This document shows, piece by piece, positions 33,489 through 45,139 of a DNA stretch of 64,000 nucleotides. Each line of letters begins with the position of its first letter. The stretch's first letter is position 1. The stretch comes from Paguma larvata (lineage: Eukaryota > Chordata > Mammalia > Carnivora > Viverridae): NCBI GenBank assembly GCA_030068075.1, contig CM057825.1:82289123-82353122 (forward strand). Direction: 5' to 3'. The notes beneath the pieces were generated by a model. The model searched no databases. It saw nothing but the letters and a program-made list of their open reading frames with translations, and had not been told where the DNA came from. The translations under genes and the position numbers were made by a program.

Positions 33489-34520
33489 AGAAAAGTAAGT
33501 GCACTGCAAACATATTGCCTTTAATTTATGAAAAATAATACTCATTTCAAAAGACTTCCAGGAATATGTAGTCTGCGATGTATTAGCCTTGGCTTTACAA
33601 AGATTATGATCTAAGAGTTTACTCAGCCTCCAAGAGACAAGGACTCCTGGATTATTCAAAAACGTTTGCTTGTTGCATTTTCACTCTTTGAAAATATAGT
33701 CCTTCCAAGTAAGTTTAGCATTACTTGTGGTTGTTGTTTTGCATTTTTTATATTAAGCATTAGAGGTGGGTATATGATTGCTGACTTCTAGGACAAAGAA
33801 TTCTGGAAAGAAAAAGGGAAGGAAGGAGGAGAGGGATGATAAAGGAGAGATGGTTGCAGTAAATAGGAAACAGGTTTCTGATTTCCTAAAGAATAGCTTG
33901 TTATATACATTTATTCTTACAGAACTTTATTCTCTCTCTCCTTTCTCACAAACTTGTCATGTATCAGGTTGCAATTGTATCCTGAGTCTTAAATCATTAT
34001 AAATAGACTGACTTGTTTCTCATAGCAAACGGTCTCTTCGGTGGTTTAATTACTTGATACGATAGAAAAATATATTGAAGTTTCTCATAGAATATCTAAA
34101 TATTTGTGTCATCATAAATTAGAAGATAGTAGTGGTGTTATTTTTACTTATAAACTCCTTGTTTGTGTACAAAGTATTATTTAGTCTCATAATGTGCACT
34201 ATTTGTATTGAGATTCACTTATTCAAAGGAATTTTAAGGGCAAAAACATACAAAAATGAAAATAAATTATGCAGGCATTTGCTGAGGTGCGTCATCCAGT
34301 TTCCCAGCTTCATATGGTCCAGGGTATTCCCTGAAGGATAGAGTGCCCTTGATATAAAGATTACTAAAGATAAGTCAGAATATCAACCGCAACACCTGAT
34401 CTTGACCTAGTGATATTTGGACACTAGCTTATCTTTAATATATTAAACAAACAAACAAACGAATGAACAAACATTGTACTTAGCAAATAGCAGAGAGATC
34501 ATGTAGACTATTGAATTAAA
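33489..34520. other. Unique-looking AT-rich DNA
   Basis: No gene seen. A 74-codon frame (33778-34002) starts with a lysine/arginine-rich stretch from a purine tract and has no family match. (AAAC)-like repeat at about 34447-34472. Confidence 0.4.
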
Positions 34521-34524
34521 ACAA

Positions 34525-34705
34525 TGCTAGGATTCTGAATGACGTGGGTTTGGATTCCAGCTTCATGACTTATTATGTGACATTAGAAAGTTATTTAGCC
34601 TCTCTGAGATTTGATTTTCATATTTGCCAAATAATTATAACATATTAAAATTGGGTGAAAGGATTAAATGAAAAAAAAAGTGGAATATCTGTAAGAAGTA
34701 TTGGT
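34525..34705 (+). mobile_element. MIR
   Basis: 'gtgggtttggattccagctt', 'atgtgacattagaaagttat', 'ttagcctctctgagatttga' and 'ttgggtgaaaggattaaatg' match MIR in sequence. Confidence 0.72.
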
Positions 34706-34870
34706 CTGTGGTACTGAATGTTGAACCCTCATTCAATCTTATTTAAGGAAATGACTACCATTGTTCCTATTTAAGAAATATTGCAAACCAAAGGTGGAAA
34801 ACCAGACCTAACAATTAAATGGATATTCATGTAAACTAATATATTTGCCATAGTATTTTAAATAGTATCA

Positions 34871-35081
34871 GGGTGCCTGGGTGGCTCATTCAGTCAGTTA
34901 AGCTTCCAACTCTTGATTTTGACTCAGGTCATGATCTCACGGTTTGTGAGGTGGAGCTCATGTCTGGCTCTGCACTGATAGCACGGCCCCTGCTTGGGAT
35001 TCTCTCTCCCTTTCTCTCTGCCCCTTCCCCTCCTCTCTTTCTCTATCTCTGTCTCAAAATAAATAGATGAATAAAAAAAAT
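34871..35081 (+). mobile_element. Felid/CAN SINE, 'tgcttgggattctctctc' subtype
   Basis: Head 'gggtgcctgggtggctcatt', a small local repeat 'cagtcagtt', 'actcttgattttgactcagg' and 'tgcttgggattctctctccc'. Same subtype as the copy at 19.8 kb. No long target duplication; 'tcaggg' recurs at both ends. Confidence 0.93.
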
Positions 35082-36720
35082 TGTCAGGGTCTCACTTCCC
35101 ATGAAGAAAATATTCCAACATTGTTGATTCTCAAATTAGAATCTGTTTCTCCTCCCCTCAAATAAAACTCTATAAAATCATCATTGACTTGTACAGAGAA
35201 AAAATCTAGTTGAATATCTCTCATCTCCTATGCATAGAAATTAGGTTCTCAGAATGCAGAGGGCCTCTGGAAAAGTATTCTGGAAAGTGTGCGGACTCTA
35301 GTGGAGAATTAGGCCTCATGATCAGAGAACCGTGCATATAGTTCTTAGAGATCTATTTTTGATACATTCATTTCATAGCAAACTTTGAATAAGTTAAAAA
35401 GTCAAGGGCAATTTACCTACTCCCAAATGCTAGGTTGGTGGGAGAGACTAGATACTTGTGTTACTTTCAAAAAGATTAACATTGAAATAAAAACGGGAGA
35501 CCGTAACTGCAAAATTGATAATTAGCCAATATTTGCACTTATTCTTGTACATTCCCTTCCATGTGTTATTATGCCAGTCCATTATTTGAATTCTGTAACT
35601 GAAGTCCTTTTTTTCCCCCTTTCAAATAGAAAAAAAAATGCTAGTGGAAATTTCATTTGTAACATAACTTAATTCTGGATTTTACTTTTGATTACAGGCA
35701 GGGTTTACTTTGATGTTTTCAAAATGAATTTCAAAGACCATTTATTCAGTAAATTCTGAAAGTAGAAACATACTGAAACTTTTATCCCACTTGGTAAGCG
35801 GCCATCCTTTAGTTGTATCCAAGTTTTCCCATGAAAATGCCAATCGGGAATAAAACTGACAAATATATTCAATCAAAGATGGAATTTTTTTGCTCTTAAG
35901 TTGCAAATGGCCTCATTAAAATAAAAGCACCACCTTAGGGATTGCATAAAGCAGAGTATTGGTACCTAAATGGTATTTATGACCAGGCTAAATGTAAAGT
36001 GAATTAAAATTTAAAGGATTATAGTCAGGTAGGCCACAGACATCTGTGGAGAAATGTCCATTAAGAAGATGAAAGAACCGGCCGTCCCTGGTGACAGGCA
36101 CATGTCAGGTTAGCGGTCGGCCATACCTATACACTTAGTGCCATAGCAAATGAGAAACACATTGCCCAAGGAGAAGAGTACTTCAAAGATATTTATTTTA
36201 AACTAAGAAAAAAAATAACAAAACTAGCATTTTGGAATTCATATCCATCATTGTCATCAAACTAAAGTCAAATAGGAAAAATAAGACGTGGCCTGATACT
36301 AAATATTATCACATATGTGTTTGTAGGCACTGTATGCATTCCAACCCATGACTGTATTTATAGAATCAATTGAAAGCATCATCTTTTGAGTGTGTCATTA
36401 TGTCTATGATGCTGTGACCACAAAGAAGTGCTACTTCACCCTACAAATAAAGGCCTTGTTTAATAAAATTCAAAAAGTGAAATAGCCTCTAGGGTGTTGA
36501 TACACCAGCGGATTCATTCCTTTCATAATGTGAGTGAGTCACAGAACCATTTACTATTTTTGTCATTTTTATGACACAATGCTGTCCTGTGCATGCAGCA
36601 TACATAGCTTTGTTGCATCTGCCTTGTTAAAATCAAGAATTCTTTTGAAATGGTCATCAAATACCCTTAAGTGATGACTCATGGACACAGGAAATCTGGT
36701 CACGTAATTAAAAGAGATTG
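35082..36720. other. Unique-looking DNA
   Basis: No gene or recognised repeat over 1.6 kb. Confidence 0.4.
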
Positions 36721-36725
36721 ACTAG

Positions 36726-36894
36726 GTCTTTCTTTCCTTCCCTTCCTTCCCCTCTCCTCCCCTCCTCTCTTCTCTTCTTTCCTTTTCCCCTCCCCCCTCC
36801 TTCTCTCCTCTTTTCTCTTTCCTAGTCTTCCTTTCCTTCTTGCCTTCCCTTCTCCCCTCCTCTCCTCCCTTCTTCTTCTCTCTCTCTCTCCTTT
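36726..36894. repeat. 170-bp polypyrimidine (CT-rich) tract
   Basis: Almost pure C/T on the plus strand, made of irregular CTTCC/CCTCT units. Such tracts can form intramolecular triplexes (known property). Arginine/glutamate-rich reverse frames of 67-71 codons here are artefacts of the purine strand. Confidence 0.95.
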
Positions 36895-37062
36895 TGGGTG
36901 GAAAACACCCATCACTGGTGTCCAATAAAGTACACTCAGTAAATATCCTAGGAAATCGACTTTGGTATTTGATACAGCAAAAGATGGTTGAAGTTATTTA
37001 CTGCATAGAAGGCTTCTTCCGACTTATATGCATAATACAAACATAACCATTTACCAGTCTAT

Positions 37063-37265
37063 GTTTTTTTTAATGTTTATTTGTTTTTAGACAGAGAGAA
37101 ATAGAGAGCAAGGTGGGGAGGAGCAGACAGAGAGGGAGTTACAGAATCCCAACAGGCTCCATTCAGTCAGCCCAGAGCCTGATGCGGGGCTTGAATCCAG
37201 GAACAGTGAGATCACAACCTGAGCTTAAATCAAGAATTGAACACTTCTTGGCATCCAGGCACCCC
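37063..37265 (-). mobile_element. Felid/CAN SINE
   Basis: T-run, GA-like block, 'cagtcagcccagagcctgat' and degraded head 'catccaggcacccc'. Several substitutions in the head point to an older copy. No target duplication identified. Confidence 0.9.
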
Positions 37266-39913
37266 TCCCACTCTGTGCTTGTAAAGATAGTTCAGAGAGA
37301 ACACTTTCCCTACTAAGTGTGCAACTCACATTCCCTAGGAATCGTGGCTTCCCAATCCAGTTTTAAATTAACAAGTCCTTGATAACTGATGATCCTCAGG
37401 TGTACCCATTGCCAAGAAGAAGCCACTCTCAAATTTGGGCTTGTGTTCCCCAAAATATAGAAAAAAATGGTGTTTTGAAATCTTATTTTGCCTTGGAACA
37501 GAAAGAGTCTTTCATCACTAATGCTCTCTTGCTGCTTCACTGGACATCTCAAATGCTGTTTGGGTGATCTTCCCTGTTTTTATGATGAAGCTGGTTCAAA
37601 GGTATCGTTCTCCTAGTTATATCTCTGTTCTCAGTCTACAATCCTTTATTTCAATACGCTTGCTTGATGGATTGCAATCTTTGACACTGGAAATAAGAGA
37701 TGGAGAAGGATGGCTCCAAAACAGCATTTCCCAACCCTAGGGTCTTCTAGTTGGTGCCACCTTCCCACGACCTCCCTGGCTTTATCTCTAGTCTTGATAT
37801 GCGATCTAGTCTAGAATGTGATCTAGATTCTAACCATATTCTAGATGCCGTATTGGACAGACAGCACAAACATACCGGAAGATGTGGCTGAAAGATGCGT
37901 GGTAAACATCATCTTTAGGACAGACATTGAGGCAAAACCGTGGTAGACTTATTGAGGTGAGACGTGGTAAGTAAATAGATTGGACACCCGTTAACAATCT
38001 CAGATGTGCAGTTAGAGGTCTAATGAGAAACAAAACGGGGATGATTGGACAAGGTGATAATTGGAGAAACAGAATGTATGCCAAGATAATCAGAGGAACA
38101 AAACGGGGATAGTAGTATCGCAGCCCAAAGAAAAAGACTTGGGCCAATATGTATATTTGGTGAATGAATTTTTAAGATCTAGTATTTTCTTGATTATAGG
38201 AAAAGTATTCTGCTGCTTACTTTCATTTCACATTTTAGTAGCCATCTTCTGGGGTAGACGCTCTCCTAAGGTGACCTTCTACCTGTACTCTCTGTTAGAA
38301 GCAAAGCTATGGAACCCTTCGATCCTCCCTACAATCAATGTGAACATGACATCCATATCTTTATTGCCGTATCTTGCTCTCAGCTCTGTTGGCAAGTTAG
38401 TCTTAATTAAAATTGTTGAGATAATGGATACATAAAATGTGGGAGTTGTCTTCATTCAGAGCTCCATATTGTAAACTAAAGAAGTAGCAAGTTAAACAAA
38501 TAGCAAGAAGTTTAGGTGGGAAAACTAGGCAGTGATGGGAGTGACCGGATTCTCATAGAACCTCCAGTCATGCTCTCATACAGAGGGCTACTCCATCTGG
38601 ATGTGAGACTTTTCATTTTTTCCCCCTTCCAACTCACATGGACCTATATACGACCGCCTCATTTCCTTGTCAATAAGCTACATGTCTCATCAATATACAC
38701 TCAGTAGTTTTTATTCCAAAGCTCATTTTTATTAAATACAATGTTCTGCAAAATATCAAAAAGAATGCTGAATGGATTTAGAAGTAAAGGAGACTCCCTA
38801 ATGTGTTTTGGCTATGTCAAGGCATGTGTGCTTGATGGGGGAAAATTTTCACACCACTTCAATCCCAGGCTTGATTCTTCAGGGAGCAATCTCAGACGGC
38901 CTCATTAGAGAGATGTTAAATTTGGGCCGACCTGAAATGGTGTGGGGTTTGATTTCAGCTTGCCGTCTCTAGAGATTGTAATCTGAATTAGGTAAATGGC
39001 TTGGAATCCTTTTCTTTATCACTTCTCTGTTTAGGTATGTACTCGAATGGATGTGATGGTATAACTAAATAGAATAAAAAAGAAGAGACCTGCACGGCTA
39101 ATAAGAACAGTACAACCCACAAGCAATGAAAAAGCTGCTCTAAAACATTTCCTGATAATCTACCCGGAGGTTTAAACTTAGATCCTGTCAGATTTGAAGA
39201 AAGGAGGAATTCCAAGAATGAGGGGGCTCTCTGCTGAAAATAAATGTCCTTCCCAAAGTCTTGCAAGGGTTCAGAGTGAAGCTCGAGCTGGTCTGTAAAC
39301 CTCGAGGGTCAGAGGTTCAAAGGGAGAGGAGCGATTGTCACGTCCAAGCCATATATCGCTCATCATCATCGGTCTGTTTAAGAAATGTCAGGCATTTTCT
39401 CTTCCCAACCAAGAAAGAGTCCAAGGAATAAAGCTCGTGTTCACACAATTTAAAATTTCAGTGAAATATCAATTTGCCTTTGGGTTTAAAATAATATCAG
39501 AGAAAGGTGTGGAATCATTTAAGAGAGGAAAATAAGTCTCTTGAGGTGGCTATTATCTCGTGCCACGTAAACCTTCTTAAGCACTGGGCACTTCACTGTA
39601 GTCGAGTGTGTATTTATTGAGAAATACTGTTCTCTACGTCATAGCTCTGTGCATGAAACTGTTGTCTAAAAATAGATCTTTAAAAGAGACTATAATTATT
39701 AAGACTGGGGTAGGAGAAGGAAGCATGTTCTTCATGAAAACACCAATGGCATGTTTTTCCGAAAGAAAATCTGAAAATGTTAACACAAATCAGCAATGTG
39801 TGCTCAGTATCCAAATTCTTCCTCCCGAAGCTGTGGATTTGGATTGACTAGGGCACACCTGGAATTAGCCCCAAGGTTTGGGGTCCATTTCCAGGCCAAA
39901 ACCCCAGTTTCCA

Positions 39914-40021
39914 GTTCAGGGCTCCTGGATTCTATTAAGATTGCCTGTGAATCAGGCAGGGCTAATTCAGCCCTGAACAATCAATCACTCTCACTCCATT
40001 TTGTGAGTGGGAGTGATTGAT
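39914..40021. repeat. Cluster of inverted repeats (hairpins)
   Basis: The outer hairpin has arms 39980-39996 ('atcaatcactctcactc') and 40005-40021 ('gagtgggagtgattgat') with an 8-nt loop. That is 17 pairs with one G-T mismatch. Just upstream 'gttcagggct' (39914-39923) pairs with 'agccctgaac' (39969-39978), and between them 'gcctg...caggc' forms a small inner stem. Could fold as RNA or cruciform; whether it is transcribed is unknown. Confidence 0.9.
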
Positions 40022-40986
40022 GGTTCTCCTGTGGTCATGGCTGACCTAGACGTAGGAAGCGGACCTGAGCACAATGCCTCATGTGTGAGTGGCTTATTTG
40101 GAATTAGTCAACTGCAAGGAACTCTCTTGTATCTCCCTTGTTCCTTCCCTAGATAGACACATATCCTCAAGTCCTTACTATGCAGCCATCTCTTTGTTTC
40201 CAACTACTGTTGCTGTCTCCTTCCCCTCACTATCAGAAAATAGTTGCGTGTCTACTTCCCTTACTCATTTTCATAGTCCTCGATTAGCTATCCCCCAACC
40301 AACGTTCCCCCAACACTTTCAACTATGTTTCTATTTGATCTTCAATTGTTAGAATCCGATCTGCTAATCAATCTACTCCTGCTCTTCTCTCTTCCAAAGC
40401 CTGGGGTTTGCAGGAGCTGTCCTTTCTCTTGTTTTCTCATAGAATTGTCAGAAAAGAAAAATAAATGTAAATCGAACTGCTTTTCTCCTCTTTCTGACAT
40501 TGTTCTCTTAAGCAATGGGTGGTGAGGGTGGTAGGGAAGGAAAGTAAAAACCAGCTTCTCCATGGTTTTGTGAATTAGTATATTTTGTTTGCAGCTAGTT
40601 ATCTTCCGTTCTTGGGAATATTCATGTTGCATTTCAGAGAACAGCGCACCGTTTTGTAGATGTTATCATTACAGCCTTTTCACCCGGAATTACCACTGCT
40701 GTTACAGACACTGCAAGGAAATGCTCTCCCACTCATTTCTCTGATAAGAAGCTGCCTCCCGTCCTCATACTTCCCATGGTCCACTAGCTGGACTGAGACG
40801 TTTGCAGCAAGGGTTTCAAAGGGAGGCTAATAATGTGCACAGTTTTCAGGATTGTTATTTTCCACCAAAACTCACTGAAGTCATGAACACCCTTATGAAA
40901 AATGATTAGAGAAGTTGCAAAAATTCACAGACAAACACAGGGCAAAACTCAAAGCGGTGCTTTTCATCATTTTGGCAAAGCGAAAA

Positions 40987-40998
40987 GGGGGGGGGGGG
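40987..40998. repeat. G12 mononucleotide run
   Basis: Twelve consecutive G after 'cgaaaa', followed by 'aggcgcgc'. Prone to length change and sequencing error. Confidence 0.95.
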
Positions 40999-41297
40999 AG
41001 GCGCGCTCTTCTTTTCTGTCTTGTGGCAAATCATGATTCCGAAGCACATCCACCACACAGAGTTATGAAATTTTTGACCGTTTCCTCTAAAAGGGAAAGC
41101 ACAATTTTGATAACTCAGAGAAAAATAGCTAGTGATTATCTCGGGTTACAAACAAAAGGGCGGCCATTGTTTAGTAGGTAGCGTGTATATTCATTGATTT
41201 ATTCAAAATTAAGGAGTAAATGAATATAAGTATATCTTATAGACTTATAAGATATAATTTGAGAAAGAATATTATAAAATGTATAAATGTATACACA

Positions 41298-41357
41298 CAA
41301 TATATAGTATATATTAAATAATATATACATATAGAGTGTGTGTATGTGTGTGTGTAT

Positions 41358-41391
<34 letters not shown>
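41298..41391. repeat. (TA)n/(TG)n microsatellite
   Basis: TA-rich, then a GT block at 41335-41355, then a TA run to 41391. About 94 bp. Confidence 0.93.
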
Positions 41392-41484
41392 AAGGGTTTA
41401 TGTACACTTTCGTGGATATAGATATCTAAATTGATAGAACTCAAAGCAGCAGACTATTTTGTTCAGAAAATAACATTAGAAAAA

Positions 41485-41684
41485 ATTTTTTAAAGTTTAT
41501 TTATTTATTTTGAGAGAGAGAGAGAGAGAGAGCACAAGTGGAGGAGAAGCAGAGAGAGGGACACAGAAGAATCTCAGGTAGGCTCCACACTGTCAGCACA
41601 GAGCCCCATGTAGGACTCCAACGCATGACCTCAGCCAAAATCAAGAGTTGGACTCTCAACCTACTGAGCTACCCAGCTGCCCCC
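41485..41684 (-). mobile_element. Felid/CAN SINE
   Basis: 'tttatttatttattttgag', a pure GA run of about 20 bp, 'cactgtcagcacagagcccc' and head 'gagctacccagctgcccc'. Several substitutions; target duplication not seen. Confidence 0.91.
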
Positions 41685-41689
41685 GAATC

Positions 41690-43200
41690 AGATTGTTTTT
41701 GACACATAGTTGAATCTCTCAGAGGAGAGAAATGTTTTTCTTGAGGGGCTTATTGATTTTTATAATTTTGTTTAAATAACAAATGCCATGAAACCATTCT
41801 ATGTTGTTTGTCACATCTTTTCTCTTTTTTGGTCTGTGTGAGGAATGCAAAAGACAATAAACAACATAATAGCGGGTTAAACAAACAAGCAAGCAAACAA
41901 ACGAGTGAAGGGGTCGTCTCCATTCGCCTCTGTCAATAATTTCAGTAAGGGAGCCTGGCGGACTCCCTGTACCGGGGGCAAGACAAGCACCTAAGAGATG
42001 GCAGGCTTTTGCCATGTGGCAGCATCATGTATTTGGCCTCCCTTGTTGGCTCAGAGCGGCAGGAACAAACTCTCCCCTGCTTTGTCTGCATGCGGCACAT
42101 CTGAAGCTCACCCAAGAAGACAGTTTCCCTGAAGGGAGGGGCAGCTGAGAGCTCCCACGACAGAGCTGGCCAATCTGAGCAGTCATTCTATTCTATTCTC
42201 CCGAGGGCCTCAGGGCTGCCACGGAAGCAGCATTGTTTAAGCCATTGCTGAATCAAAAAAATCTCCCTTTCTTGTCAGCCATGTCACCGCCCTTAGACTG
42301 AGAGCCAAGCTCACTCTCCGGCCATGAGAACAAGAAGACTTGGAAGTGGGTGGAAAGAGACAGGATTTCTTCCATCATATCCTGAAGACTATGCTTCTAG
42401 CTCCCTCTCAGATAGGAAAGGGCATTGCTACTAGGTTTTTTAGTGAGGAATAAAACCGTCTTTTGAAATTACAGTCATTAAACATACATGTGGCTTACAG
42501 CACAGGAAATGTCATGGTTCCTAACCAAATAAGAACCAAGGAACTATCCAGTTATTCTTTTTATTAGTAGTATCTGCACATCAGAATGTGTGTATTAATG
42601 TTATTTGATGAGATTATTGTCAAGCAAAGGATATGCTGGAGCGATATCGTTGCTTTAAAGCTGGGGACAAGCAGATGCGTATCGAATGTACATAAACATC
42701 TAAAAGCAGATAAGAAAATATTGGCCTTGCTTCAAATGAGATGGAAGCAAAGATAGGCAAGAATTATTTATCAGAAATGGAGTGGAAAAAGATCTGGGCC
42801 AGGTATGTAGAACCTCCAGGGTCTGTAGATGCAAGCAAATGAACAGTAAAATCTTAGATGCAAGCTATTGAAATGCTCTCATACTTTGTTAAATAAACAA
42901 CTAATGAAAATATATGAGAGTTGAAAAGGTAAAGATGTTGTCCATCATTACCTACAAATAAAGAGTAATTGAGCATATTTTGAGGTTTATTTCCTTTATA
43001 ACTGCGAAGCAAGATCAATTGTAAACAAACTCTCATTTCTGCACGAGTGGCCTTAAATCTATACGATGGTGTTCTTTTTCAGCCCAGAGCATGAGAATAA
43101 TTTTTCTGCGTAGAATTCAGAATATCTAAGGAGCAAGTGGTCCTTAAAGTTATGCACGATACTTCTGTATTGGGTGAAAGATACCATGTTTATAAAACAT
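41690..43200. other. Unique-looking DNA, GC-richer in its middle
   Basis: Around 42,020-42,340 the GC content is visibly higher than its surroundings, with no repeat and no long frame. It could be an ordinary composition fluctuation or a conserved non-coding element. No gene is supported. Confidence 0.35.
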
Positions 43201-43204
43201 TATA

Positions 43205-43680
43205 TGATCACAATCTCTCTCTCTCTCTCTCTTTTTCTTTTTTGAGAGAGATAGAAAATGTGAGTGGGGGAGGGGCATGGGGGGGAGAGAGAGAGAGAGA
43301 GAGAGAGGGAGGGAGAGAGAGAGAGAAAGAGAGAATCTTAAGCAGACTCCACACCCAGTGGTGAGCCTGATGCTGGGCTCGAGCTCACAACCTCTCATGA
43401 CCCAAAAGCTCATGATCTGAACTGAAATCAAAAGTCAGAAGCCTGGGGCACCTGGGTTGACTCAGTCGGTTAAGTGTCCTACTTTGACTTAGGTTGTGAT
43501 CTTGCGGTCGGTAAGTTCTGTGCTGACAGCTTAGAGCCTGGAGCCTGTTTTCAATTCTGTGTCTCCCTCTCTCTGTCCCCCTCCCCTGCTGGTGCTCTGT
43601 CTCTCTGTCTCTCTCACAAAAATAAAGATTAAAAAAAATTTTGTTATAGCTGGACGCTATACCCAGATGCCCTGATCACA
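43205..43680 (-). mobile_element. Older CAN SINE split by a younger SINE
   Basis: The body is at about 43213-43445, with the subtype mark 'gaatcttaagcagactccac' and 'gggctcgagctcacaacc'. The missing head end reappears after the nested SINE as 'gctggacgctatacccagat' (43650-43669). Flanking 'tgatcaca' at 43205-43212 and 43673-43680 supports one original insertion. Confidence 0.8.
43446..43640 (+). mobile_element. Felid/CAN SINE nested in an older SINE
   Basis: Head 'ggggcacctgggttgactca', shortened internal region (jump from 'cttgcggtcggtaagtt' to 'ctgtgctgacagcttagag'), and tail 'aaaaataaagattaaaaaa'. It sits inside the head region of the reverse SINE. Confidence 0.92.
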
Positions 43681-43750
43681 CTGTCTTCTAAAATATTTAA
43701 TAATTAGGTCGATGATCCTTATATTTCTTAGACCACAGTATATTAAATAA

Positions 43751-43760
43751 TACATATGTG

Positions 43761-43793
<33 letters not shown>

Positions 43794-43794
43794 A
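43751..43794. repeat. (TA)n-(TG)n microsatellite
   Basis: 'tatatatatatg' runs into about 12 GT units. AT-rich, TA-containing DNA continues to about 43,880. Confidence 0.92.
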
Positions 43795-43898
43795 CTATGT
43801 CTTACATATATATACAACCCTAGTATGTTTATGTGTATATGTAAATATAAATAGATAAATAAATATATACTTATAAAATAAAAACAAAAAAATAATCT

Positions 43899-44144
43899 AA
43901 AAATACTGAAAGCACAGGAGAACCTGGGTGACTCAGTCGATTGGGCATCTGACTTTGGCCCAGGTCATGATCTCACTGTTCCTGGGTTCCAGCCCCACGT
44001 CGGGCTCTGTGCTGACAGCTCAGAGCCTGGAGCCTGCTTCACATTCTGTGTCTCCCTCTCTCTCTGCCCCTACCTTGCTCACCCTCTGTCTCTTTCTCTC
44101 AAAATAAATAAAACATTAAAACAATTTAAAAAATACTGAAAGCA
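43899..44144 (+). mobile_element. Felid/CAN SINE with 16-bp target-site duplication
   Basis: The element is 43915-44128, head 'gaacctgggtgactcagtcg' and 'ccccacgtcgggctctgtgc'. Identical flanks 'aaaaatactgaaagca' at 43899-43914 and 44129-44144. Confidence 0.96.
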
Positions 44145-45130
44145 TTTTCAACTTTCTAAAAGGTGAGGATTTTAGATTTTAGTTCAGTTAGAGGGCAGAA
44201 TTATTTTGTTCTGATAAAAGCACCTGAGTGGATACTTTAGTTACAGAATTCTAAAGAAAGCTTGGACACATGGTTCTCGCAAAAAACTTTGAAGTGACCA
44301 CTGAACTGAATGTAGATGTTCAACTAGATAATGATAATGAAAATTGGGTATAGGTTTAACCAAATTCTTCAGTCTTTGTAACTTTAAGGAAGATGTGTCT
44401 GTACTCTGTATGGATTTAGATTTTCCTGAGCCTGTGCGGTATTGCTTATTTTGTTGTATTCTTGCTCAAAACCTGAGGGATTGAACTTCACCACAAACTG
44501 AAAGGACTTGGGAGAGAAAGATCTGGGATAAGATTGGCCCAATCTGGTGCTGACTGGGCTATGGGTGCTCTGCACACAGAGCTCAAGATTGATGAACTTA
44601 GGTATCGATTCTAATTTAAAAAAATATATATTTCTGGGGCCCTGTAACCTTACCACTCTGCATCAAATGAGTGAATGGTCATGCTTCTAATCATTTGTTC
44701 GAAAGTTCTACCTGAGGATAGGAAATAAGGACTTGAGAATCAGGCCTCAAACTGGAGTTAGGAGGTGCTTTTCCTCTTTCTGGAACCTAATAGGGTTAGG
44801 GCTCAATCACTGGAAAGAGCAAGGCTTGTTTGAAAGCATTTCTGTTGACCTTGCAATCAGGTGATGGTCTAGAGAATAAAACTCTCCTGCATCTCCTAGT
44901 GCTGCAGTTCCTTCCATTGGTTTTAGGCATTTGGGAGATGTCCATCCTGTTAAAGAGAATGCCTTCCCGACTTGGAACTGAGTAGCAAAGAGGAGAACAG
45001 ATCATCCCTTAAACCCAAACAGTAGCAAAGCCAGCATCTCCCAGAGAATAATCTCCCTCAGAATTCCCAGAGAATTGTCTCTGGAGGATTTAGCAGAAGC
45101 ATCAGAGAGAGCTAAAGAAGTACAGGAGAT
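44145..45130. other. Unique-looking DNA
   Basis: No gene or repeat recognised. Reverse frames of 69-90 codons (44384-44656, 44796-45005) carry no known motif. Confidence 0.4.
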
Positions 45131-45139
45131 GCATTACAT

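Larger units (their letters stand above)
37266..41290. other. 4-kb stretch without recognised interspersed repeats
   Basis: No SINE, L1 or LTR recognised across four kilobases, unusual for this window. Frames of 62-124 codons occur (for example 37830-38147 minus and 38061-38435 plus, which overlap) with no known domains. An 18-bp motif 'gagaaacaaaacggggat' recurs with one mismatch at 38025-38042 and 38093-38110. It contains the hairpin region at 39.9-40.0 kb and a G12 run. Confidence 0.45.

Noticed and set aside
36700..36925. Arg/Glu/Lys-rich reverse frames
   Set aside because: They are the translation of a purine tract, not a basic protein.
38061..38435. 124-codon plus frame overlapping a 105-codon minus frame
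   Set aside because: Both look equally protein-like and overlap on opposite strands; no known motif, no splice or promoter evidence.
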